A stretch of DNA of 64,000 bases from positions 5,518,001 to 5,582,000 of the forward strand of contig NZ_CP109031.1 of assembly GCF_036226925.1 (NCBI RefSeq), written 5' to 3'. The translations under genes were made by a program, and so were the position numbers. The stretch comes from Streptomyces sp. NBC_00659 (lineage in GTDB: Bacteria; Actinomycetota; Actinomycetes; Streptomycetales; Streptomycetaceae). The notes under the pieces were generated by a model, which was given only the letters and a program-made list of their open reading frames with translations, was not told where the DNA came from and searched no databases. Position 1 is the first letter of the stretch. Each line of letters starts with the position of its first letter. Below are positions 1-7,548 of this stretch, in pieces.

Positions 1-457
1 AGGTGCCGGAACCCTGGGACTCGATGTAGACGTACTGACCGGGCTTGACCGTGGGGTGGGTCTCCTCGGCCGCCGCCACTGAGGCCTGGTCGAGCAGTTG
101 CGGCAGGCCCTTGGTGGTCGTGGCGCCGACGGGGACGACCGTCGCGGGTCCGGTGGCGAGACCGTCGTTGTGCACGCCGCTGTCGATCAGCAGCGTTCCG
201 GCGACGACCGCGGCGGTCAGCGCCATCGCGGGCAGCACGAAAGCCGGGCGCAGCAGGCGCAGCCCTCGGGGCTTCGGCAGGGCGGGGGCGGCCTTCGTGG
301 TGTTCGCGTCCCGCTGGGTGTCCTGCTGGATGTGGGCCATCAAACGCTCCTTGTGGAACTGGTGACGGCCCGCCGGGAGATCGCGCGCAGTCTGCGGGAG
401 GAGAGGCGTGCTCTCCTCCCACTCGGCCGGACTCTGCCGGGACTGGGTCGCTTTCAT
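1..457 (-). CDS. CU044_5270-type sigma-factor partner, membrane protein (partial, runs off window)
   Basis: The N-terminal 152 residues are present and the rest lies beyond the left edge. The segment RDLPAGRHQFHKERLMAHI near residues 26-44 is typical of the CU044_5270 family, which is encoded directly after ECF sigma genes in actinomycetes. A single hydrophobic helix follows at about residues 71-92 (PAMALTAAVVAGTLLID), so the C-terminal part is probably outside the membrane. The ATG at 457-455 overlaps the sigma-factor stop in an ATGA arrangement, which indicates translational coupling. The role is probably envelope-linked control of the sigma factor, inferred from context only. An internal ATG at 340 is possible but would lose the conserved N-terminus. 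Confidence 0.7.
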   Translation of the reverse strand, partial: MKATQSRQSPAEWEESTPLLPQTARDLPAGRHQFHKERLMAHIQQDTQRDANTTKAAPALPKPRGLRLLRPAFVLPAMALTAAVVAGTLLIDSGVHNDGLATGPATVVPVGATTTKGLPQLLDQASVAAAEETHPTVKPGQYVYIESQGSGT

Positions 458-1170
458 CGATTTCCTTCCGATACGGGCCGGATCGAGTGGATGTGTTCTC
501 CTCTTGTCTGTCGATCCGGCCGGCCGAGTTCCCGATTTCCTCGTACGGGTTTTCCCGCGCGTTCTTCGGCGTGGTCGTCCGTGTACGGGACCGGCGCCGC
601 CCGGGCGGCGGGTCGGGCGCCGAGTTCGGCCTCGGTGAGTTTGCGCAGCTTGGCGCGTGCCCGGGAGAGACGTGAGCGCACCGTTCCGACGGCGATGCCG
701 AGCGCCTCGGCCGCGGCCGTGTACTCCAGCCCCTCCCAGAGGCACAGCGTCAGGACCTCGCGCTCGGGTCTGCGCAGGGCGGCGAGCGCGCGCAGGGCGG
801 CGGCGATACGCCGGCGGTCGTCGAGCCGGCCCGCCACCTCGTCGGCATGGTCGGGCAGCGTCGTCTCGGCCTCCGCGGCGGCGTTCGCCGCCGCCCGGTA
901 ACGCCGGTTGCTGCGGTGGTGGCCACGGGCGATGTTGATCGCCACGCCCAGCAGCCACGGCCGCAGGCTGCCGCCCTCGGCGCTGACCCGGTCGCGCAGC
1001 CGCCACGCTTCCATGAAGGTCTCGGCCATCACGTCCTCCGCCGCGGACCAGTCGGCGGTGAGGCGGAAGGCGTGGTTGTAGACGGCGCGGGCGTAGCTGT
1101 CGTACAGCTCGGCGAACGCGCTCGGATCCCCGGCACGTATCCGGGTACGCATGTCAGTGCTCACCCTCAT
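454..1170 (-). CDS. ECF-type RNA polymerase sigma factor
   Basis: The protein has 238 residues. Sigma region 2 lies at about residues 15-85 (ELYDSYARAVYNHAFRLT, then AEDVMAETFMEAWR), and sigma region 4 at about 135-185 (LRRPEREVLTLCLWEGLEY, then GIAVGTVRSRLSRARAKLRK). Region 3 is absent, as in ECF sigmas, and an alternating acidic linker lies between the domains. The basic C-terminal tail of about 50 residues is longer than in minimal ECFs. The start used is the ATG at 1170; an ATG six codons downstream (1152) has a better purine stretch ahead of it and may be the true start. It is coupled by ATGA overlap to the membrane partner downstream. The regulon cannot be told from sequence. Confidence 0.88.
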   Translation of the reverse strand: MRVSTDMRTRIRAGDPSAFAELYDSYARAVYNHAFRLTADWSAAEDVMAETFMEAWRLRDRVSAEGGSLRPWLLGVAINIARGHHRSNRRYRAAANAAAEAETTLPDHADEVAGRLDDRRRIAAALRALAALRRPEREVLTLCLWEGLEYTAAAEALGIAVGTVRSRLSRARAKLRKLTEAELGARPAARAAPVPYTDDHAEERAGKPVRGNRELGRPDRQTRGEHIHSIRPVSEGNR

Positions 1171-1293
1171 TAACTGTTGATCCGCGCACGCCGGGTTCCC
1201 GTGATCCGCGTCACACGGGATGGCGGAGGTGCCGGCCGGCCACCGGACGCCGGTCCGAGGGGTGGGCTCGGAGCAGGGACGGGAGGCGGGGGC

Positions 1294-1914
1294 TCAGCCG
1301 GACCTGGTCTTCCCACGCGTATCCGGCTTCCCGCGCGCATCCGCGATCTTGAGGGCCGCGGCGATCAGCGCCGCGGCGACGAGCACCGTCGAGAGCAGGC
1401 CGACGGCCCAGACCCAGGGGTACTCCACGTGGACCCAGCAGGGGTCGCCCCGGCCGTAGCACCCGGAGTCCCAGTCGCGCCGGTGCTTGGGGCGCTTGGC
1501 CGCGAACACGACCAGCGCACAAAAGGCACAGGCGGCAAGGCCGGGCAGGGAGGCGGCCACCCAGCCGAGCGAACGGAGGGGGCTCACCTTCCACTTCATC
1601 CGGGAGAGCGTCGCGATCACGGCGGCGAGCCCGAGCGGCAGCACGGCACCGATGACGGCCGCGAAGCCGTACCCGCCGCCGGGAGAGGCGGGGGCGGTGC
1701 GGCCCCAGAGCTCGGGTCCCCACTCATCCGCGGTCATGCCGAACGCGGCGGCCACCACCAGGAAGGCCAGCAGGATCAGGCAGCCCCAGCCGGCGTCACG
1801 CCAGGACGTCTTCTCCTTCGTCCGCTGCCACGCGGACGGCCGCTGCCGCACATGCTCGTAGCGCAGCGCCGCCCCCGTGGCCCTCCGCCGCTTCGGCTTC
1901 GCCGATCCGCTCAC
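1294..1914 (-). CDS. Four-helix membrane protein next to the T7SS ATPase, function unknown
   Basis: This 206-residue protein starts at a GTG (1914) preceded by a GAGGGGGCGGG purine run. A basic N-terminus (KPKRRR) leads to hydrophobic segments at about residues 43-60 (LILLAFLVVAAAFGM), 80-100 (GFAAVIGAVLPLGLAAVIATL), 112-130 and 165-185. The loop between helices 3 and 4 has two cysteines (SGCYGRGDPCW) that could form a disulfide. It lies 69 bases after the EccC/EssC-like gene on the same strand and is likely co-transcribed with it. I do not recognise a named family. It does not resemble EccB, EccD or EccE, so it should not be taken as a core T7SS subunit, although an accessory membrane role is plausible. 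Confidence 0.7.
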   Translation of the reverse strand: MSGSAKPKRRRATGAALRYEHVRQRPSAWQRTKEKTSWRDAGWGCLILLAFLVVAAAFGMTADEWGPELWGRTAPASPGGGYGFAAVIGAVLPLGLAAVIATLSRMKWKVSPLRSLGWVAASLPGLAACAFCALVVFAAKRPKHRRDWDSGCYGRGDPCWVHVEYPWVWAVGLLSTVLVAAALIAAALKIADARGKPDTRGKTRSG

Positions 1915-1983
1915 CGGACCCGCCCCCTCTTCCGTCCGTTCCCTCTGTTCCTTTCGGTCCTCTTCCTTGCCCGGCCCGTCCGG

Positions 1984-4900
1984 TCACATCGGTGTCGTCA
2001 CCGTCATCGGCTCCCCGTCCCCGAGGTGCAGCAGGCCCTTGCCGGGGGCGACCGGTCCGCCGACCATGCTGCGGTTCGTACGGATGCCGATCAGCTCGCC
2101 CGCGGAGGAGTCCTGCGGAGAGAGCAGGATGCCGCGGCGGCCCTTCTTCATCTCGACCTGCCAGCCGGAGAACCCGCTGCACACGTCCTCCTCGTCACCG
2201 GCGATGACCAGTCCGAGACCGCGTTCGGCGCCGCGCTGCACGATCCGCTTGAAGACGGTCTCGGCGTCGCAGTCCTCCAGGACCTCGCCGTCGTCGACCA
2301 GGACCACGACCGGTTCCTCGGGCGTGGCCGAGTCGATGGCCTCGCGCAGCTCGTCGCTCTCGATGTCGTCCTCGTCGAAGACCTTCAACACGCCTTCCTG
2401 GCCGTCCAGTTCACGCAGCGGCGACGGGCGGGGCGCCGCGATGACCAGGCGTACGCCCTGGGCCAGATACGACCGCGCCATGTTCATCAGGGTCGTACTG
2501 CGGCCGGACTTGGCCGGGCCCGCGACGACGAAGGTCGGAACACCCCGGGAGAGGTCCGGGCCGAAGCCCATGACGTCGTCGCCGCCGATGCCCACCAGAC
2601 TCCACAGCTTGGAGCGGGCGGCGTCCGCGTCGCGCATCTCCCACGCGTCGGCGAAGCCGATCCGGGTGGGCAGCACGTCGACCCTGAACGGGCGCCGCTC
2701 GCGCGGCAGTCCGTCGTCGCGGACCGCGGCCGCCTCGCCGATCGCCGTGAGGGCCGCGGCCTGGCCCTGACCGGTGGAGTCCTCCGTGAGCAGGGCGAAC
2801 TGGGTCTCGGTGCCGTGCTCGTTGCGGTAGCCGCGGCCGGGCGGGATCTCCTCGGGGATCTTGCGCGCGTTGACGCCGATCAGCGAGAAGTCGGAGCGGT
2901 CGGCGAGCCGCAGGGCGTACTTGTCCTCGGTGAGCGAGCCGATCCGGGTGGAGAGGATCTGGCGGTCGCCCGTCATCACCAGGTGCACTCCGACGCTCGC
3001 GCCCTCCCGCATCATCGCGGTGAGCTGGTCGGTCAGATCGCCGTGGTCGTACTCGCCGAGCGTCGGCAGCCAGCCCTCCCACCGGTCGAGCAGCACCACG
3101 ATGTGCGGGAGCCGCTCGCCTTCCGGTTCCGCGGCCCGCTGCTCGCCGATGTCCGCGAAGCCCTTGTCCGCCAACAGGTCCTGCCTGCGGGTCAGTTCAC
3201 CCTTGAGGCGGGCGATGAGGCGGACCACGCGCTCGGTCTGGTTGCGGCCGACGACGGCGCCGCAGTGCGGCAGCCGGGTCAGCGCGTTGAGCGCGCCGTT
3301 GCCGCAGTCGATGCCGTACAGATGGACGTCGGCCGCCGAGTGGGTGCGGGCCAGCGAACCCGCGATCGTCCGCAGGATCTGCGAACGTCCGCTGCGGGGC
3401 GCGCCGCCGATGAGCAGATGCCCGAAGGAGGCGAAGTCCACCACGACCGGGCGGCGGGCCTGGTCGGCCGGCAGGTCCTCGACGCCGTACGGGGCGGGCG
3501 GCAGCTTGCCGGGACCGCCCGCGAACGCGGGCACGGTGATCTCGTCGAGGAGCAGCGTCTCGGAGAGGGCGGGCAGCCAGGGGCTGTGCTGGGGCGGGAT
3601 GCCGAGGGAACGGTTGGCCTCGCGCACGGCGTCGACCAGCACCTTGAGGTCGGTGATCTCCTCCTCCTCGCGCTGTTCGGCCTTCGGCTTGACCAGCGCG
3701 GCCCGCCCGAGGTCCGTCCAGCCGAGCGGTCCGGCCCAGGGCGCGAGCGCCGCCGGGTCGGCGGCACCGGGCCGGCGGCCACCGACGCGTCCCGACTGGA
3801 ACGGTACGAGCGAGGCGTGCCCGAGCCGGACGTAGGCGCGGCCCGGAGTGCTCTTGGAGATGTGTCCGGCCTCCGGGGAGTCGATGACGTCGCTCGACTC
3901 GCCGCCGTCGGTCACGCGCAGCGCTATCCGGAGGTTGGTGTTGGCCCGGATCTCGGGGGAGACGACACCGCTCGGCCGCTGGGTGGCCAGCAGCAGGTGG
4001 ATGCCGAGCGAACGGCCCCGCTGGGCGATGTTGACCAGTCCCGTCACGAAGTCGGGCAGGTCGCGGACCATGGAGGCGAACTCGTCGATGACGATGAGGA
4101 GCCGTGGCACGGGCGCGTGCGAGGGATCACGGCGTACGAGATCCTGGTAGTCCTCGATGTCCTTGGCGTCGGCGGCGGCGAGGATGTGCTCGCGCCGCTT
4201 GAGCTCCGCGCCGAGCGATTCCAGCGCGCGCTCGACGAGATGGGCGTCGAGGTCGGTCACCATGCCGACCGTGTGCGGGAGTTTGACGCAGTCCTTGAAC
4301 GCCGAGCCGCCCTTGTAGTCGACGAGGACGAAGGTCATGTTCTCGGGGGTGTTGGCCACGGCCAGCGACGCCACGATGGTCTGGAGCAGCTCCGACTTTC
4401 CGGAACCCGTCGTACCGGCGATCAGACCGTGCGGGCCGTCGCGCCGCATGTCGATGCCGAACGGACCGTCGTACGACTCCCCGATGACCGCCGTCGTCGA
4501 CTGCCCGCCCATCCGCCAGCGCGCGCTGATCGCGTCCCCGGTCGGCGGCTCCAGCTGAAGCACGTCGAGCAGCCGGCTGGCACCGGGGAGGGCCGAGTCC
4601 TCGGTCTCGCCGCTGATGTCGCGCAGCGCGGACAGGGCGCGCGCGAGCCGGGAGCACCAGGCCGCCGACACGAAGTCGGGCCGTACGTCCCGCACCCGCG
4701 CGACGCCCGTCTGCTGCACCCGCAGACGCAGTTCGAGCGCTTTGGACGTCCCGGAGGCGGAGCCGTCGGTCTCGGTGGCGTGCCAGGCGTGGAAGGAGGG
4801 GAAGCCGCCGGGGGCGGCCGGCGCGGTCCGGACGGGCGCCTGCGCGCCCGCGTGCTCCTCGGGCTTCGGCTCCGCGATGACGATGGCCTGGCACTCGCCG

Positions 4901-6612
4901 GGCAGGAACCGCTCCTCGGCGTCCAGACAGATCGCGTACATGGCCATGGCCGGGCCCTCGCGCAGCAGCCGCACCACACCGGGCATGGACCGCAGCCGCC
5001 TGGATCCGTCCCAGACGACGACGATGTCCGGATCGCTGAACGAGGCCTTGTTGCCGTTCTGCCTGGCGGCCTTCTGGCGGGCGTCGAGGAGCTGGGTGAG
5101 CTCACCGATGCGGGCGCCGACGGTCTCGGCGTCCGTGCCGATGAGGACGTTGGCGTCCTGGGCACCGGCGGGCCTGCTGTGCGGGAGCCAGCGCACCCAG
5201 TCCCAGCTGTCCTGGCCGCTGTTCTCCGTCAGGACGTAGAACTGGACGTCCAGCGGGCTGTGCAGGACCGCGGTCTGCGCGACGGCCCAACGGCCCAGCG
5301 CCTGGGCCGAGTCACCGGGTCCGGCGATGCCGACGACACCGCGCTCGGCGAGCGGCAGGGCGACCGGCGCGTCCTCGATGTTCCAGGTGACCTGGCGCTT
5401 GTGGTCGTCCTGCTCGGGGTCGTCGAGCACGACGTCGGACGGCATCCGTCCGGTGCCGACGCGCAGCAGCAGATGGTCCGCGTCGGTGCGCCGCCGTTCC
5501 CACAGCCGGGTGCGCGGTCCGGTGCCCAGCGACAGCACGGTCGCCGGATCGGGGATCGCCTGGCGCCGGTCGAGGCGCTCGGCGAGCAGGGCCTCCTGGG
5601 CGTCCTTCTCGATCCGCGCCTTGTGCTCGTTGTACTCCTTCACCTGCTTGGCATGGGACTTGCGCCCCTGCTTCTTGTCCATCAAGTAGTTGCCCAGCAT
5701 GATCAGCGGGCTCATCAGAGCCATGATCATGTAGTACCAGCGACCGAAGACCAGCACCATGACAACCGCAGTGACCAGCGGCGTCAGCGCCATCAGCCAG
5801 GGCAGCGGCCGGGCCTCGTAGTCCCGTACCGGGCTCGGCAGCCGGAACTTCGTCTCGCGCTCCGGAGGATGCAGCCGCGGCGGCCGGTTGTAGTCGAGTG
5901 CGGCGCCGTCCTCCGACCACTTGAGGGCCGCGTCGGGCTGCGTGTAACGGTCGAGCTGGAGAAGGGTGTTGCCGACCGCGACCTGGCTGCCGAGGGGCCA
6001 GCCGTCGTCCTCGCGCTCCTCGAAGGGTTCGCCGTCGAGGGTGACACCCTCCCTCTCCCCGTGCACGGTGACGCCGCAGGTTCCGTCCGTTGCAACTGAC
6101 AACGTCAGCGCCCTTTGCGGAAGTTCGGGATCGTCGATCCGGACGGACGAGGCCGCCCCGGCACCGATGTCGTACCGGCCGATCCCGAGCCGGTGCACGG
6201 CACCGGCCGACGGGCCGCCGGCCACCCGCAGTTCGACCAGTCCGGTCGGCTCGCCGGGCAGACATCCCGCGGGGTCGTGCAGGCTCACGACGGCGCCCTC
6301 GCGCAGCGGCGAGGTGGCGATGGTCGCGGCGGGATCGACGGGATACCCGTCGACGTACGCGACCGGCGCGCCGCCGCCCGCGGCCCCCTGATGATGTCCG
6401 AGGGGGATGATCTGCGCACCGCCGCCGTAACCGACGTGCTCCGCAAGCTCTTTGGCGATGTCCCCCACCGAGGACTCGGGATCCGCGTCGAGAACCACGT
6501 CGGCGGTGGCCCCGCCGAGCGGGTCGACGACGGTCAGAGTCAGCCGCACGCTCGTCCTCCCCCAGACACCGAGGGCCGCTTCCGGAACGCGGGCCACAGT
6601 GCTCTCGACCAT
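1984..6612 (-). CDS. EccC/EssC-like type VII secretion ATPase with FHA-like N-terminus
   Basis: This 1542-residue FtsK/SpoIIIE-family ATPase is expected to be the motor of a type VII secretion machine at the inner membrane. In order it has a small ubiquitin/FHA-like region (about 1-100), a degenerate FHA region (about 105-230), two membrane helices (about 266-306) and three ATPase domains. Domain 1 has a full Walker A (GTTGSGKSE, about residue 733) and Walker B (LLIVIDEFASM, about 837). Domains 2 and 3 have GGAPRSGRSQ (about 1068) and GPAKSGRSTT (about 1364), with Arg in place of the P-loop Lys. The start is the ATG at 6612 with GGGGGGAG upstream; the reading frame extends further 5' but without conserved sequence. 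The FHA layout resembles firmicute EssC more than mycobacterial EccC. No other core secretion gene is in the window. Confidence 0.92.
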   Translation of the reverse strand: MVESTVARVPEAALGVWGRTSVRLTLTVVDPLGGATADVVLDADPESSVGDIAKELAEHVGYGGGAQIIPLGHHQGAAGGGAPVAYVDGYPVDPAATIATSPLREGAVVSLHDPAGCLPGEPTGLVELRVAGGPSAGAVHRLGIGRYDIGAGAASSVRIDDPELPQRALTLSVATDGTCGVTVHGEREGVTLDGEPFEEREDDGWPLGSQVAVGNTLLQLDRYTQPDAALKWSEDGAALDYNRPPRLHPPERETKFRLPSPVRDYEARPLPWLMALTPLVTAVVMVLVFGRWYYMIMALMSPLIMLGNYLMDKKQGRKSHAKQVKEYNEHKARIEKDAQEALLAERLDRRQAIPDPATVLSLGTGPRTRLWERRRTDADHLLLRVGTGRMPSDVVLDDPEQDDHKRQVTWNIEDAPVALPLAERGVVGIAGPGDSAQALGRWAVAQTAVLHSPLDVQFYVLTENSGQDSWDWVRWLPHSRPAGAQDANVLIGTDAETVGARIGELTQLLDARQKAARQNGNKASFSDPDIVVVWDGSRRLRSMPGVVRLLREGPAMAMYAICLDAEERFLPGECQAIVIAEPKPEEHAGAQAPVRTAPAAPGGFPSFHAWHATETDGSASGTSKALELRLRVQQTGVARVRDVRPDFVSAAWCSRLARALSALRDISGETEDSALPGASRLLDVLQLEPPTGDAISARWRMGGQSTTAVIGESYDGPFGIDMRRDGPHGLIAGTTGSGKSELLQTIVASLAVANTPENMTFVLVDYKGGSAFKDCVKLPHTVGMVTDLDAHLVERALESLGAELKRREHILAAADAKDIEDYQDLVRRDPSHAPVPRLLIVIDEFASMVRDLPDFVTGLVNIAQRGRSLGIHLLLATQRPSGVVSPEIRANTNLRIALRVTDGGESSDVIDSPEAGHISKSTPGRAYVRLGHASLVPFQSGRVGGRRPGAADPAALAPWAGPLGWTDLGRAALVKPKAEQREEEEITDLKVLVDAVREANRSLGIPPQHSPWLPALSETLLLDEITVPAFAGGPGKLPPAPYGVEDLPADQARRPVVVDFASFGHLLIGGAPRSGRSQILRTIAGSLARTHSAADVHLYGIDCGNGALNALTRLPHCGAVVGRNQTERVVRLIARLKGELTRRQDLLADKGFADIGEQRAAEPEGERLPHIVVLLDRWEGWLPTLGEYDHGDLTDQLTAMMREGASVGVHLVMTGDRQILSTRIGSLTEDKYALRLADRSDFSLIGVNARKIPEEIPPGRGYRNEHGTETQFALLTEDSTGQGQAAALTAIGEAAAVRDDGLPRERRPFRVDVLPTRIGFADAWEMRDADAARSKLWSLVGIGGDDVMGFGPDLSRGVPTFVVAGPAKSGRSTTLMNMARSYLAQGVRLVIAAPRPSPLRELDGQEGVLKVFDEDDIESDELREAIDSATPEEPVVVLVDDGEVLEDCDAETVFKRIVQRGAERGLGLVIAGDEEDVCSGFSGWQVEMKKGRRGILLSPQDSSAGELIGIRTNRSMVGGPVAPGKGLLHLGDGEPMTVTTPM

Positions 6613-6826
6613 AGCCGCTCCCCCCTTCCCGCAGGCAACGGCCCGTGTGAGGGAACCACGAAGGCCCGGGACGGGAACGGTCCTTGGTGCGGGCTCGTGA
6701 CAGAACCGGGGTGTGCTCCTGCAAGCGCCGTAAGTAAGCTGCTTGCTCGATGCGGACGATCGCACCATCCGTATCAGGAGCCACGGGGGTTGGCCCTGCG
6801 GCGAGTTGAAGCATGGAGGACGCCAC

Positions 6827-7132
6827 ATGGCCGGCGGCAAAGACGCGGACATCACTTACGAGAAGATGCGGCACGCTGCTAAGCGACTCGGCCACGAGAA
6901 GGAGAAGATGGAGGACAAGCTCCACGGCCTCGACAGCTACATCGACGGCCTCGTCGCGGACGGTTACACCACGTCCAAGGGCTCCCAGGCCTTCGACGAC
7001 TCCTTCAAGGAGTTCACCAAGGGCATGAAGGACACCCTTGAGGGCCTCAAGGGCATGGCCAAGTTCCTGGAGGACGCGGCGAAGGCGTACGAGGATCTGG
7101 ACGATCAGCTGGCCAAGGGTGTCAAGGGCTAG
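6827..7132 (+). CDS. WXG100-like (ESAT-6 superfamily) T7SS protein
   Basis: This 101-residue protein begins at an ATG with GGAGGA seven bases upstream. It is almost entirely helical and charged, with the two-helix layout of the WXG100 superfamily. The C-terminus carries the T7SS export signature YxxxD (YEDLD, about residues 89-93). The turn between the helices reads VADGYTTSKGSQAF instead of the usual W-x-G, so the hallmark tryptophan is absent. It is the first gene of an operon divergent from the EccC/EssC gene, and a strong inverted repeat follows it, so it may be made in excess over the downstream genes. It is likely a secreted substrate or co-substrate of the adjacent ATPase; dimer partners are unknown. 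Confidence 0.85.
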   Translation: MAGGKDADITYEKMRHAAKRLGHEKEKMEDKLHGLDSYIDGLVADGYTTSKGSQAFDDSFKEFTKGMKDTLEGLKGMAKFLEDAAKAYEDLDDQLAKGVKG

Positions 7133-7159
7133 TACCTGCGGCGCCGACAGGTTGTGCCA

Positions 7160-7188
7160 GGCGTGACGGCCCGAGTGGCCGTCACGCC
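7160..7188 (+). terminator. Perfect 12-bp hairpin between two WXG100 genes
   Basis: GGCGTGACGGCC at 7160-7171 is exactly complementary to GGCCGTCACGCC at 7177-7188, with a 5-base loop and a pyrimidine-rich tail (CTTCTCGCTT). Its place 28 bases after the first WXG100 stop suggests a terminator or attenuator that lets the first gene be expressed more strongly than the rest. Confidence 0.7.
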
Positions 7189-7224
7189 CTTCTCGCTTCC
7201 GTGGAAAAGCATCCGGAGGGATCA

Positions 7225-7548
7225 ATGTCGGACCAGACCGCCGACATCACTCGAATCAAGGAGAGCGCACGTTCACTCTCGAAGATTCATGGTGAGTTCA
7301 GCCAGAACGCGAACCCCGCCGATGGGCTCGGGGTCGGCACGCTGGGCGAGCAGAGCCTCGTTGACGTGTTCGACGATTTCGGTGACAACTGGAAGATCCA
7401 TCGTGAGCGCTTGACAGACGAGCTGAAGAAACTTTCCGGGATTCTCTCCGCGGCGGCCAAGGCCTACGAGGACATCGATCACCAACTCGCCGAAGCACTT
7501 CGTTCTACTGACAAGAAGGACACCGGCAGCAAGGGGGCCAAGAAGTGA
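7225..7548 (+). CDS. Second WXG100-like T7SS protein
   Basis: This 107-residue helical protein starts at an ATG with GGAGGG five bases upstream. It has a YxxxD export-type motif (YEDID, about residues 86-90) and a lysine-rich tail. The spacing between the helices holds FDDFGDNWKIHRERL, which has a tryptophan but not a clean W-x-G. It resembles the preceding gene product in length and C-terminus (AAKAYEDxDxQLA in both), so the two may form a heterodimer like EsxA/EsxB; this is inference. Its stop overlaps the GTG of the next gene (GTGA), so the following large T7SS-signal protein is translationally coupled to it. That arrangement is usual for small partners that help export large effectors. 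Confidence 0.82.
   Translation: MSDQTADITRIKESARSLSKIHGEFSQNANPADGLGVGTLGEQSLVDVFDDFGDNWKIHRERLTDELKKLSGILSAAAKAYEDIDHQLAEALRSTDKKDTGSKGAKK

Noticed and set aside
1177..6099. A 1640-residue open frame opposite the T7SS ATPase gene
   Set aside because: It is Arg/Gly/His/Gln-rich, has no domains, and is the antisense shadow of the EccC/EssC-like gene, as is common in high-GC DNA.
6613..6855. Upstream extension of the EccC/EssC-like frame by 81 residues
   Set aside because: The added sequence is unlike any EccC N-terminus, overlaps the WXG100 start region, and the ATG at 6612 has a strong ribosome binding site.
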